NCBI GenBank assembly: GCA_025360125.1
Contig: JANYCU010000042.1
Coordinates: forward strand, 1 to 54,365
Direction of reading: 5' to 3'
DNA: 54,365 nucleotides
Source: Armatimonadota bacterium
Lineage (GTDB): Bacteria > Armatimonadota > Fimbriimonadia > Fimbriimonadales > Fimbriimonadaceae
A model generated the notes under the pieces. That model had not been told where the DNA came from. It saw only the letters and a program-made list of their open reading frames with translations, and did no database searches. The position numbers and the translations under genes were made by a program. Positions 14,780 to 23,307 of this stretch are shown here, piece after piece. Position 1 is the first letter of the stretch. Each line of letters starts with the position of its first letter.

Positions 14780-15805
14780 GTGATTCTTGCTTTAAGCGTA
14801 TTTTTTTCACTACCTGCACTGCAGCAAGCAAACCCTTCAATGACTTTCATCTTTGCTTGCCAAGGTGGGACGATTTCGCAAAGATCCATTGATACCTTAA
14901 AGCAATGCCAAACACTTGAACAAATACGACCCAGCCTCCAGTCCCTTGGATTGGAGGCCCAAGTTTTCGAAAAAGATAACATCTTTGTTTTCTCTTCGCT
15001 ATCAAAGCTCGACAACTACATAGCCCAAAAGAAAAAGGTCATGGATTTCTACATTGGCGAGCGAGTTGGTGCCAAATCGAAGCCTTGGGACAAAGTCGTA
15101 CTAGCTGGGTCCTTGCCTGACTACTGCTTCAATATTTACAAATCCACGCTGCTAACTAGTTTTAACACAAGGCCGTCGAAGAGCAGTCCAATAGCCCTAA
15201 ATATATCTTGCAAACTTAATCTAAAGCTTGGCGAGCAGGATATGACCGTGACCATCCCTATGAATCGGCAAATACCAAAGGAACTTGCTGATAAAATGAG
15301 GGGCCTAGCTCCGACAGAGGGAGGAGTTTTACCTAGTGAGAAAGACTTACCCAAAACATTGGACGAAGGAGTAGCGAAAAATCCATTTGTTGGATACACC
15401 TTGAACGGACTCGTTGTCACCACGTGGGGTAAGCCTGTCGTTAATTCCAAAGCCAGCAAACTGATGGAGGAGTATTTTAAGGTTCTTAGAGGCAAAACCG
15501 AAGTTTGTGAAGAGAAATTGAGGGCTTTGTACCGAGATTTCCTCGATCAACTTGCCAAGCAAGATGCCCTATGGAAAGAACTCTCGAATTTGAAAGGTCA
15601 ACTCGGAAAATCAATGTCCGAAGAATTGCGCAACTTAGTCTATCAGGACTTAGTCGGTGATTCAACGCATGGTTTTGCAACGCCAGGCTCGGCTGATGAA
15701 TTCATGTTAAAGTCAAAGATCGAAAAGGTTTATGCAGAAATGTCAGTCGTTGGCCCCGTTTTGAATGCTGAAGGGAGCCTCAACATGGTTGGCTTCGTCT
15801 TCTAG
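14780..15805 (+). CDS. hypothetical protein, 341 residues, possibly secreted
   Basis: Family not recognised. GTG 14780 lies 6 nt after the stop of the preceding gene, so the two are one transcript. The N-terminus ILALSVFFSLPALQQA could be a short signal sequence without a basic n-region. The rest is mixed, with a C-terminal helical stretch (KLRALYRDFLDQLAKQDALWKELSNLKGQL) that may form a coiled coil. Codons are more A/T-ending than in the flanking genes. Both genes sit between two copies of the start of the 15868 gene, so they probably arrived together as cargo. Confidence 0.7.
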   Translation: MILALSVFFSLPALQQANPSMTFIFACQGGTISQRSIDTLKQCQTLEQIRPSLQSLGLEAQVFEKDNIFVFSSLSKLDNYIAQKKKVMDFYIGERVGAKSKPWDKVVLAGSLPDYCFNIYKSTLLTSFNTRPSKSSPIALNISCKLNLKLGEQDMTVTIPMNRQIPKELADKMRGLAPTEGGVLPSEKDLPKTLDEGVAKNPFVGYTLNGLVVTTWGKPVVNSKASKLMEEYFKVLRGKTEVCEEKLRALYRDFLDQLAKQDALWKELSNLKGQLGKSMSEELRNLVYQDLVGDSTHGFATPGSADEFMLKSKIEKVYAEMSVVGPVLNAEGSLNMVGFVF

Positions 15806-15867
15806 AGCGGTTGTTCATTCGGATGCCGAAGGCACCAGTTCTTAGGCTAGACGGGTATCCTATACCT

Positions 15868-16197
15868 ATGAAGCTTAGCGAAGGGGATCGAGTCAGAATC
15901 AAGACCCGGGAAGTTACCGAAGACGACCGAAAGACCAATCGGTATTTTGACCACATGGCTGGGCTAACCGGATCGGTCCAAAACATCTACGGCGAGAAGG
16001 AAGTAGCAGTTCGGATCGAAGTTGAGTGCCTGAGCAAGCATTCAAAAGATGTGCACAAAGAAGCCACCAACCGAATGCGCGCCAAATTCATGGACACTGT
16101 CAGCGAAATTCAACGAAAAGAATTGACCAAAGAAGAGCTCGAGTTCGATACCCACTTCATGCTCCTTGTTGACTCAAACGACCTGGAGAAGGCATAA
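15868..16197 (+). CDS. small KOW/SH3-like protein, 109 residues
   Basis: Begins MKLSEGDRVRIKTRE and continues MAGLTGSVQNIYGEKEVAVRIE, the beta-barrel pattern of KOW or carboxysome-like SH3 folds that often bind RNA or protein. The C-terminal part is helical and charged. I use ATG 15868, which has TATCCT 6 nt upstream and lies inside the duplicated 45-bp segment; the longer in-frame extension to 15811 runs into inserted DNA. It is followed after 2 nt by yajQ, so the two are probably co-transcribed. The function is not known. Confidence 0.75.
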   Translation: MKLSEGDRVRIKTREVTEDDRKTNRYFDHMAGLTGSVQNIYGEKEVAVRIEVECLSKHSKDVHKEATNRMRAKFMDTVSEIQRKELTKEELEFDTHFMLLVDSNDLEKA

Positions 16198-16199
16198 CC

Positions 16200-16700
16200 A
16201 TGGCATCCACCGAATTTAGCTTTGACATCGTCTCGAAAGTTGACCAAATGGAGGTCAAAAACGCCATGGATCAGGCCGACAAAGAGATCATGAACCGTTA
16301 CGATTTCAAAGGAACGAAAATCGAATTGGTTTACGATGGCAAAATGGACATCACCCTGGTCGCCGACGATGAATTTCGAATGGACCAACTGAAAGACATC
16401 GTCTTCAGCAAGTTTCTCAAGAGAGGCATCGACGCACGACAAATCGAATGGGGCAAGAGCGAACCCGCTGGTAACATCACGCTCCGATGCAAGATGGAAC
16501 TGAAGCAAGGAATTCCAACCGACAAGGCCAAAGCCCTCACGAAAGAAATTCGCGACAATAAGGCGCTGAAAGTCAATTCACAAATTCAAGGTGAAGAAGT
16601 CCGCGTATCAGGCAAAAGCAAGGACGATCTCCAAAAGTGCATGCAGTTTGTGAAGGGCCTTTCCCTCGACTATCCCGTCGATTTCACGAACTTCCGCTAA
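16200..16700 (+). CDS. yajQ: YajQ family nucleotide-binding protein
   Basis: 166 residues matching the YajQ/UPF0234 family over the whole length: MASTEFSFDIVSKVDQMEVKNA at the N-terminus, the conserved RYDFKG, then IVFSKFLKRGID, and DKAKALTKEIRD...VRVSGKSKDDLQ near the end. Members are two-domain ferredoxin-like proteins; one in Xanthomonas binds cyclic di-GMP, and others bind nucleotides or tRNA. Its role here is unknown. It starts 2 nt after the SH3-like gene and is followed by hisC after 9 nt, consistent with one transcript. Confidence 0.94.
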   Translation: MASTEFSFDIVSKVDQMEVKNAMDQADKEIMNRYDFKGTKIELVYDGKMDITLVADDEFRMDQLKDIVFSKFLKRGIDARQIEWGKSEPAGNITLRCKMELKQGIPTDKAKALTKEIRDNKALKVNSQIQGEEVRVSGKSKDDLQKCMQFVKGLSLDYPVDFTNFR

Positions 16701-16709
16701 GAGCACTTG

Positions 16710-17810
16710 ATGGCAGAAATTCCATTCCGGCCCAACGTTCTCAAGATGTCGCCCTATTCTCCGGGCAAACCCATCGATGAGGTTAAGCGCGAACTAGGAC
16801 TCACTAAAGTCATCAAGCTAGCAAGCAACGAGAACCCACTCGGGCCGTCGCCAAAGGCGGTCGCCGCCGTAAAGGCCGCCGCCGATCAGATTCACCTCTA
16901 TCCGGATGGTTCTGCCTTTTCGCTTCGCGACGCCCTGGCAAATCACTACCGACTACCCATCGAACAAATCGTCGTCGGTAACGGTAGCGATGAAATCATC
17001 CATCTGCTCGGTCAAATCCTTTTAGGCTCATCGGACGACGAGATTATTGTCGGACACCCCTCCTTCGTCCGGTACGATGCCGCGGCTTGGCTAGCTGACT
17101 GCAAACTCGTTCGAGTTCCTCTCACTGCCGACATGCGAATCGACCTGGCCGCCATCGCCCAGACCGTAACGCCCAATACCAAACTCATTTTCATCGCCAA
17201 TCCCAATAACCCAACCGGAACAATTGTTACCACTTCCGAGTTAGACAATCTGCTGGCGAGCATCCCATCAACAGTCGTAGTCGTCGTTGATGAAGCCTAT
17301 TTCGAATTCGCCGACGGAACCCCTGGCTTCCCCAATTCACTGGACTACGTTCGCAAATATCCGAATGTCGTCGGTATGAGAACTTTCAGCAAGACTTACG
17401 GCCTCGCCGGAATCCGTGTCGGCTATGCCTTCGTGTCCGAACCGATTTCCGATGCCATCGACCGGGCCCGCGAACCATTCAATGTCAACAGTCTCGCCCA
17501 GGTCGCCGCCATCGCTGCTCTGAGCGACGCCGACCACCTTAAGCAGACCGTTAAACTCAATCGAAGCGGACTCGACCGAATGCATCAAGCATTCCTCGAC
17601 CTCGGTGCGACCCCATTTACCAGCTACGCCAACTTCATCATGGCCGACCTTGGCCGACCCGCACGCCCCGTCTTTCAGGCCCTGCTAGAAAGAGGAGTCA
17701 TCACCCGGTCGGGGGATGTCCTCGGACTTCCGAATTGCCTCCGTGTCAGCGTCGGCACCGATGAAGAAGTCACGATCTTCATCGACGAGCTTACAAAGAT
17801 TCTGGCTTGA
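16710..17810 (+). CDS. hisC: histidinol-phosphate aminotransferase
   Basis: PLP-dependent class I/II aminotransferase that makes histidinol phosphate from imidazole-acetol phosphate. 366 residues, normal length. Markers in order: IKLASNENPLGPSP, LYPDGSAFSLRDALA, IANPNNPTG, VVVDEAYFEFA, and the PLP lysine in TFSKTYGLAGIRVGYA, with the phosphate-binding Arg pair near the end (NCLRVSVGT). ATG 16710 is preferred over TTG 16707. No other his genes lie nearby, as is common for hisC. It is notable that a histidine biosynthesis gene lies 10 kb from a histidine degradation operon. Confidence 0.94.
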   Translation: MAEIPFRPNVLKMSPYSPGKPIDEVKRELGLTKVIKLASNENPLGPSPKAVAAVKAAADQIHLYPDGSAFSLRDALANHYRLPIEQIVVGNGSDEIIHLLGQILLGSSDDEIIVGHPSFVRYDAAAWLADCKLVRVPLTADMRIDLAAIAQTVTPNTKLIFIANPNNPTGTIVTTSELDNLLASIPSTVVVVVDEAYFEFADGTPGFPNSLDYVRKYPNVVGMRTFSKTYGLAGIRVGYAFVSEPISDAIDRAREPFNVNSLAQVAAIAALSDADHLKQTVKLNRSGLDRMHQAFLDLGATPFTSYANFIMADLGRPARPVFQALLERGVITRSGDVLGLPNCLRVSVGTDEEVTIFIDELTKILA

Positions 17811-17844
17811 TCGGTGAATCTGCAACGCTTCGAAACCCATATCG

Positions 17845-17850
17845 TATAAT
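17845..17850 (+). promoter_or_regulatory. -10 box TATAAT before the interrupted gene at 17860
   Basis: A consensus TATAAT ends 9 nt before ATG 17860, so the transcript would begin 1-3 nt before the start codon. The intact promoter shows that the natural start of this gene is at 17860, upstream of its in-frame stop. Confidence 0.65.
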
Positions 17851-17859
17851 CTGCTAAGT

Positions 17860-18591
17860 ATGTCGAGCGAGCGGTTATACACCGAAGCCGAAGCGGTCGA
17901 AATAATTTAACGAGCCCTGAGTGATCCCGCATCCGAGGCTCAAGCGAATGGCTTGACTCAAAATGACCTCTGGCGAATAGCCGAAGAGGCCGGAGCTACT
18001 CGATCTCAATTTGATAGGGCCTTGGCTACAACAGTTTCGAAGGTTTCAGTGGCACCAACTAAAGGGTCAATGGGAACCTCAAATTATTCCTGCGTTATCG
18101 CGGGCGAACTCACACGCGACGATTTTCTCGTGATCGAGGAGCAGATTCCCGAAACGTTTGGTGGAAAATATGTTCGGCAAGAGGGTCGAACGATGAAGGT
18201 ACGTATCGACAAAGGTTCTGCAATCATCGTTGCGATCGTGTCTACACGGAAAGGTCAAACCTCGATTCGAGTCACCGCGTCTCATTTTATGGCCGTCTTT
18301 GCCGGAATGATCGTTTGGATACTCATTTCTTCAGTCGGACTTTTGGCCATGATTTCAAACAATAGCCAACTGGCATGGCTGATCTTCGCTCTTGCTCTAT
18401 TTGCGGGGGCTGTCTTGGGAATGGCTTTGGCCAAAGAGGCGAGCAAAAAGGGACGCGAATTTTTCAATCTTTTGTCGGGACTCGTTTCAAATGCTGTGTC
18501 CAGCAGTTCGGTCGCTTCCGAGGGTGTTTCATACGTCAACAAAAAGACCCAAGAAACCAATGAAACAGCTGACCTTCAACAAGGTATCTAA
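17860..18591 (+). pseudogene. membrane protein gene with an in-frame stop at codon 17
   Basis: From ATG 17860 the frame reads MSSERLYTEAEAVEII, stop (TAA 17908-17910), then continues in the same frame as RALSDPASEAQANGLTQNDLWRIAEEAG to 18591. The N-terminal YTEAEA-type helix followed by an LTxxDLWRIAEEAG helix is a common bacterial layout, so the upstream part is evidently coding. The remainder has two TM segments (HFMAVFAGMIVWILISSVGLLA and WLIFALALFAGAVLGMA). A CAA to TAA change would explain the stop. Re-initiation at TTG 17953 could still give a 212-residue protein. Whether it is a true mutation, read-through or sequencing error is open. Confidence 0.7.
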
Positions 18592-18937
18592 TCAAATTCC
18601 AAGATGACCAGCTTCAATTCACACTTTTCCGTATGTTTTTTGCCCTAGGTTTAAACTCTAGGGCTCTTGCACTTCCCGCTTTCGCTTGCCCAAAAACCTG
18701 ATCCGGAGGATCACAGACAGTAGCCAGGGTGTCATGAATAGATCAAGCCTCCGGCGCAGTTCAATGAAATGACCCCTGGAAAATCCGAATCTGTCCTTAG
18801 TCCGAGGTCGCTACGGATAACGTTTGAACCTGAACAGCATCGTAAAGTGACCCCGGCCGTTACGGCCGCATCCAATTCTTCTATGCTCGCACTATGAGAA
18901 GTCTGTGAATAAGGCGAATCAAATTTTGACCGCCACC
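18592..18937. other. 346-bp gap without a gene
   Basis: It holds a 7-bp inverted repeat GCCCTAG / CTAGGGC (18642-18648 / 18658-18664), preceded rather than followed by a T-run on the plus strand, and a short GGCCGTTACGGCC palindrome near 18855. No codable frame of useful length on either strand and no recognisable RNA gene. Confidence 0.6.
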
Positions 18938-19225
18938 CTAGTCCAAAATCGTCGTCACAACCTTAGCCGCTGGAACAATTCCGTGAACTATTTGTCGCTC
19001 GATCTTGTAGGTCTCATCAAAATAGGCTTCCACTTGTTCAAGTGATGGCGTCAACACCGCCTCGTCAAATTCACCGAGTAAATACACCTTCAATTTGACG
19101 ATCTTATTGGAGAGCGTTAATTTTACGCCCAACACTCCAAGCTCCCAGAGTGGCAAAAATGCCGACTCAATGGTTTGCTCTAATCCCAACTCGTGCTTAA
19201 CACTATAATCAGCGTTTTCTGCCAT
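18938..19225 (-). CDS. small hypothetical protein, 95 residues
   Basis: Family not recognised. The protein begins MAENADYSVKHELGLEQTIE and has an even hydrophobic/charged pattern (VLGVKLTLSNKIVKLKVYLLGEF) typical of a small folded domain. There is no signal or TM segment. ATG 19225 is preferred to an in-frame GTG 15 nt upstream. It stands alone on the minus strand, divergent from the operon starting at 19441. Confidence 0.6.
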   Translation of the reverse strand: MAENADYSVKHELGLEQTIESAFLPLWELGVLGVKLTLSNKIVKLKVYLLGEFDEAVLTPSLEQVEAYFDETYKIERQIVHGIVPAAKVVTTILD

Positions 19226-19440
19226 TGCCGTTCTCCCCACTTACGGAATAACGTACTGACTCCATTTTAGTTCAAGTTCCGAATAATTCCTAGACTTATA
19301 AAAGCACGCTGTCCAGAGGCTAGGTTCGCCAGAACCTAAATACATTTGAACTTGGTAATTCGAAAGTCCTAGTCAGCATTTGACCCAATCAATCAGATTC
19401 CTGAAACCAAATGGGCGTAAGGCGGGTAACTTTTCCCTAG

Positions 19441-20919
19441 ATGTCCACGCCGAAAGAGATTGAAATCCTGGTTCGATCGAAATATCCGATCCTTTATATC
19501 GTTTCGTGGGAGGAACGACGAATCGAATCTGCCCTGCAAACCATCGCCACCGATCTCAAACGAACCCTCCACGTCTGGACCCTGACTCAAGGCATGAAGC
19601 CGTCACTCCTTCAAACCGAAGGACGCTCAACCCTCTCACCCGAGCTTGAAGCCCTCGCTCAAATCTACCAAGCCAACGAGGGAACTATCTTCCTCCTCAA
19701 AGACTTCCATCCGTACATGAAGGATCCGCGAGTGATGCGGTTGCTCCGAGACATCGCTTTCAAGTTGCGCACTCGAGCCCAAACCCTTATCATCCTCGGA
19801 CCAACCCTCAATCTGCCTTCGGACCTAGAAAAGGACATTACCGTTGTCGACTTCCCCCTTCCCGATAGTGATGAAATTGCCACGGTTCTCGATACTGCCA
19901 TCGCGCAAATCAAAGACAATCCCAAAGTTGATACCACCCTCACCCCTATCGATCGCGAAGCGATTATCAAAAGTTGTCAAGGTCTAACCCTCGACGAAAT
20001 CGAGTCCGTCTTCGCCCGATCTATCGTCGAGACAAAAAAATTCGACCAAACCGTCGTCCTCGAAGAAAAGCAGCAGATCATCCGCAAGAGCGGCATCCTC
20101 GAATACTATCCCCCCATTAACTCAATGGCCGACGTCGGGGGTATGAAGAATATCAAAGAATGGCTCGACCAACGAAGCTCAAGTTTCACCGACAAAGCAA
20201 AGGAATTCGGCATTCCCGCCCCAAAGGGCGTCCTCCTCCTGGGAGTCCAAGGTTGCGGAAAGTCCCTAACCGCCAAAGCCATTGCAGCTTCCTGGAAACT
20301 CCCCATGCTCAAACTCGACGTGGGACGCATCTTCGGCTCCCTTGTCGGACAAAGCGAAGAGAACATTCGCAAAGCCATCAGCACCGCCGAGTCTGTCGCC
20401 CCATGCATCCTTTGGGCCGATGAACTCGAGAAGGGGTTCGCGGGAACCAGCTCCGCTGGTGATAGCGGTACCACCGCCCGAGTCTTCGCCACCTTCCTCA
20501 CCTGGATGCAGGACAAAACTGCCCCCGTTTTCCTCATTGCCACCGCCAACGACGTATCCGCCCTCCCACCTGAACTTCTGCGAAAAGGACGATTTGACGA
20601 AATATTCTTTATCGACCTTCCCGAGCTCAAAGAGCGAGAGCAAATCTTCGAGATTCACCTCAAAAAACGTCATCGGGACCCTAAGGCTTTCAAACTGAAA
20701 ATCAAACCACTTGCGGAAAAGACGGACGGATTTAGCGGAGCCGAAATTGAAACCGTGGTCATCGCCTCCCTCCAACGAGCCTTCCACGAGAATCGAGATC
20801 TGATTCAAGAAGACCTCGTGAAAGAAGTTGAAGCATGCGTTCCCCTCAGCGTCATGATGAAAGAAGACATGGAGGCCCTGAGAGAATGGGCCCATCTGCG
20901 AGCAAGGCCAGCCTCGTGA
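19441..20919 (+). CDS. AAA ATPase of the Ycf46-like type
   Basis: 492 residues. The N-terminal half (RSKYPILYIVSWEERRIESAL...) is the non-ATPase domain of Ycf46-like proteins. The C-terminal half is a classical AAA module with Walker A LLLGVQGCGKSLTAKAIA, Walker B CILWADELEKGF, sensor IATAND and arginine finger RKGRFDEIFFIDLP. Such proteins are thought to remodel other proteins; targets are mostly unknown. A -10-like TAACTT ends 8 nt before ATG 19441. The stop overlaps the next start (GTGA), the first of five such overlaps, so it leads a tightly coupled operon of sugar-metabolism genes. Why an AAA ATPase belongs there is not clear. Confidence 0.88.
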   Translation: MSTPKEIEILVRSKYPILYIVSWEERRIESALQTIATDLKRTLHVWTLTQGMKPSLLQTEGRSTLSPELEALAQIYQANEGTIFLLKDFHPYMKDPRVMRLLRDIAFKLRTRAQTLIILGPTLNLPSDLEKDITVVDFPLPDSDEIATVLDTAIAQIKDNPKVDTTLTPIDREAIIKSCQGLTLDEIESVFARSIVETKKFDQTVVLEEKQQIIRKSGILEYYPPINSMADVGGMKNIKEWLDQRSSSFTDKAKEFGIPAPKGVLLLGVQGCGKSLTAKAIAASWKLPMLKLDVGRIFGSLVGQSEENIRKAISTAESVAPCILWADELEKGFAGTSSAGDSGTTARVFATFLTWMQDKTAPVFLIATANDVSALPPELLRKGRFDEIFFIDLPELKEREQIFEIHLKKRHRDPKAFKLKIKPLAEKTDGFSGAEIETVVIASLQRAFHENRDLIQEDLVKEVEACVPLSVMMKEDMEALREWAHLRARPAS

Positions 20920-21611
20920 GAGCGGTCATTCCGGCGGCAGGCCACGGAACCAGAATGATGAGTGTCACCCACGGTGCCGCGAAAGAGCTTTTGCCGCTGG
21001 GTGGCTCAACGGTAATCGAGCACATTCTCGACGAGGCATTTAACGTCTGCGAACACGCCATTGTCGTTTGGGATATCAACAAGGGCCAATTACCCGATGG
21101 AGTTGCCTGGGTGCCCCAAATGCCCCAACGCGGTCTCGCACCTGCAATCGCCAGCGGAGTTTCAACCGAGGAAGACAATCTCATCATGCTCCCCGACGCC
21201 TATTTCTATCCGGTAGACCCAGCACAGCAAATGGCTTCAATGGGGCGGGTCGATATCATCCTGGCCCTCAGCAAAGTCTCGGACGAAGAAGTATCCAAAT
21301 ATGGAATTTGCGAAGTCGATGACAACGGATGGGTGACCAAAATGTTGGAGAAACCATCGAGTGACGAAACTCAAAGTCGTTGGGCAATTACGGGTAGGTA
21401 CCGACTCTCACCGAAAGCCGCCGAACTGCTCATTCAATATGTCACGACCGCTCCACTTGATCGGGCCGAAATCGATATGTCCGGGTACTTCGCCCTTGCA
21501 ATCAAACAAGAAATGGGTATCGCATGTTGCTTTCTTGACTGGAGCCACAAACGCTTTGACTGCGGAGACCCCGACGGATATCGCCAAGCCGTGGAGGCAT
21601 TCGGTAAATGA
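20916..21611 (+). CDS. sugar nucleotidyltransferase (GalU/RmlA-like)
   Basis: 231 residues with the nucleotidyltransferase signature at the very N-terminus: MRAVIPAAGHGTRM, then AAKELLPLGGSTVIEH, and LMLPDAYF for the metal-binding Asp. It would activate a sugar-1-phosphate with a nucleoside triphosphate. GTG 20916 gives the family N-terminus directly and overlaps the previous stop; longer in-frame starts lie inside the ATPase gene. It is shorter than most GalU proteins. Its partner downstream is a sugar-1-kinase-like GHMP protein, and the pair would turn a free sugar into an NDP-sugar. Confidence 0.85.
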   Translation: MRAVIPAAGHGTRMMSVTHGAAKELLPLGGSTVIEHILDEAFNVCEHAIVVWDINKGQLPDGVAWVPQMPQRGLAPAIASGVSTEEDNLIMLPDAYFYPVDPAQQMASMGRVDIILALSKVSDEEVSKYGICEVDDNGWVTKMLEKPSSDETQSRWAITGRYRLSPKAAELLIQYVTTAPLDRAEIDMSGYFALAIKQEMGIACCFLDWSHKRFDCGDPDGYRQAVEAFGK

Positions 21612-22516
21612 AAATCACCTATTCCGCCCCCGGCAGAGCCGGCATCATCGGCAACCCCAGCGACATGTACGGCGGATGCGTCATCTCCTGCTCGACTCCT
21701 GTTCGAAATCGTTGCACACTAGAAAGTGCTGATGAATGGCAACTGCCAGATGACACGCGCCTATGGTATGCCGCCACCAAACGCCTCCCTCTTCCAAGCG
21801 GCCAAAAGTACAAAGTCACCTGGGAAACCAATGTCCCCCGCAGTAGCGGACTCTCGGGCTCAACCGCCTTGCTAGCTGCTACGCTCGCCTGCATCATGAC
21901 CGCCCGAGGAGAAGAACTTCCCGAAGACATGCGAGAATTTGCGGAGTTAGTCCGTGATGTTGAACTGAGAGAAGCCGGAATCGTTTGCGGGTACCAAGAC
22001 GCCTACATGTGCGTACTCGGGGGGCTCAGTTACCTCGATTTCCACGGCAAACACCCCATCGACAGCGGTCCACTCGGAACGCTACTCCCTGCGGATATTC
22101 CCGGAGAGTTCTTACTCGTCACCACTGGCGTCGAACGCTTGAGTGGTTCCGTGCACGGCCCCATCCGCGAGCGATGGCTGAACCGCGACCGACAGGTCAT
22201 CGAACACATCAAAGAACTCGCGAATCTTGCCCGCACCGTAAAAATCGGCGTCGCAATTGATGTCCTCGCCGAGGCAATGACGCGAAATTTCCAAATCATC
22301 CAAGAACTCGGTGGTTCAGGCGAAGATATCGATCGATTAGTGCAAGCCTGCCTCGACAGCGGGGCCCGCGCGGCCAAGCTCGCCGGAGCAGGAATGGGCG
22401 GAACTGTCATTGCTCTTACCGACGACCCCGAAGAATGTCAGCAAAAGCTGACCAAAATCGGATATACCAAGTTCTTGCGACCAACTCCAACAATTGGTCT
22501 CCTACGAGAAGCATGA
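21608..22516 (+). CDS. GHMP family sugar kinase, glucuronokinase-like
   Basis: 302 residues with all three GHMP motifs: N-terminal APGRAGIIGNPSDMYGG, the ATP-binding VPRSSGLSGSTALLAA, and C-terminal KLAGAGMGGTVIAL. The GNPSD-Y-G form of motif 1 resembles glucuronokinases and related sugar-1-kinases more than galactokinase or mevalonate kinases; this is family knowledge applied by eye. Together with the upstream nucleotidyltransferase it suggests a salvage route: sugar, sugar-1-phosphate, NDP-sugar. Start and stop both overlap neighbours by 4 bp. Confidence 0.85.
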   Translation: MKITYSAPGRAGIIGNPSDMYGGCVISCSTPVRNRCTLESADEWQLPDDTRLWYAATKRLPLPSGQKYKVTWETNVPRSSGLSGSTALLAATLACIMTARGEELPEDMREFAELVRDVELREAGIVCGYQDAYMCVLGGLSYLDFHGKHPIDSGPLGTLLPADIPGEFLLVTTGVERLSGSVHGPIRERWLNRDRQVIEHIKELANLARTVKIGVAIDVLAEAMTRNFQIIQELGGSGEDIDRLVQACLDSGARAAKLAGAGMGGTVIALTDDPEECQQKLTKIGYTKFLRPTPTIGLLREA

Positions 22517-23307
22517 ACTGGCCCCTAAGCGCATTCGCCGACGAAATCGACGCCGATCTCGACGTCCAATTTACCAACCTCACCGAGAACGGAATCCACC
22601 TCGTCGATATGCGATCAGCCTATGGCAAAAACGTCATGGCTCTCACCGACCAAGAAGTCGAGAACTACCGTGAAAAGGCCGACCAATACGGCGTCACCGT
22701 GAACTGCGTAGGCTCGCCCGTCAATAAAGTCGTGATGGCCGAATCCCCAGCAGGAGGCGAGCTAGATAAACTTCAACGCGCAATCGAAGTTGCGCAAATC
22801 GTTGGTACCGACCGCGTCCGAATCTTCACTCCCCAAGGCAACAACTTCGATGAAGTCTGCGAGTGGATGGAACCTCAAATCAGCCTTGCCGCCAAGCATA
22901 ACATGGTGCTCATGCACGAGAATGACGCGAAATACTACGGCGCCTATCCCGACCAAGCGAAAAAACTCCTCGACCGCTTCGCCGCTCCCCACTTCCGGTT
23001 TGCCTTCGACTTCGCCAACACCGTCCAAATTGGATTCAAGGCAATGGACGACTGGTTCCCATGGGTCCTTCCTCACCTTGCAACCATCCATATCAAAGAT
23101 GCCCGCGAGGACGGAAAAGTTGTTCCTGCTGGCGAAGGTGTCGGACAAGTGCCCGAAACCCTCGCCTGGCTCAAGGCACAGGGCTGGAATGGCGTACTAA
23201 GCATCGAGCCTCACCTACAATTTGCCGGAGACCGTGGTGGTTTTTCCGGAATCGAATCATTTAAAATCGCATCTGACGCGATCAAGGGAATATTGGAAAA
23301 ACTATGA
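22513..23307 (+). CDS. sugar phosphate isomerase/epimerase family protein
   Basis: 264 residues, a xylose-isomerase-like TIM barrel. Conserved metal-ligand-type positions are visible in MHENDAKYYG, FAFDFANTV, IHIKDAR and the C-terminal LSIEPHL. The N-terminus (WPLSAFADEIDADLDVQFTNLTENGI) is typical. ATG 22513 overlaps the kinase stop. It lies between a sugar kinase and a Gfo/Idh/MocA dehydrogenase, which fits isomerisation or epimerisation of a sugar or inositol intermediate; the substrate is unknown. Confidence 0.88.
   Translation: MNWPLSAFADEIDADLDVQFTNLTENGIHLVDMRSAYGKNVMALTDQEVENYREKADQYGVTVNCVGSPVNKVVMAESPAGGELDKLQRAIEVAQIVGTDRVRIFTPQGNNFDEVCEWMEPQISLAAKHNMVLMHENDAKYYGAYPDQAKKLLDRFAAPHFRFAFDFANTVQIGFKAMDDWFPWVLPHLATIHIKDAREDGKVVPAGEGVGQVPETLAWLKAQGWNGVLSIEPHLQFAGDRGGFSGIESFKIASDAIKGILEKL

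Noticed and set aside
18642-18664. GCCCTAG...CTAGGGC hairpin as a terminator
   Set aside because: The T-run precedes the stem on the plus strand and A's follow it on the minus strand, so neither direction fits an intrinsic terminator.
20106-20895. Long antisense frames across the AAA ATPase
   Set aside because: They mirror the codon bias of the sense gene; no start signals or recognisable domains.
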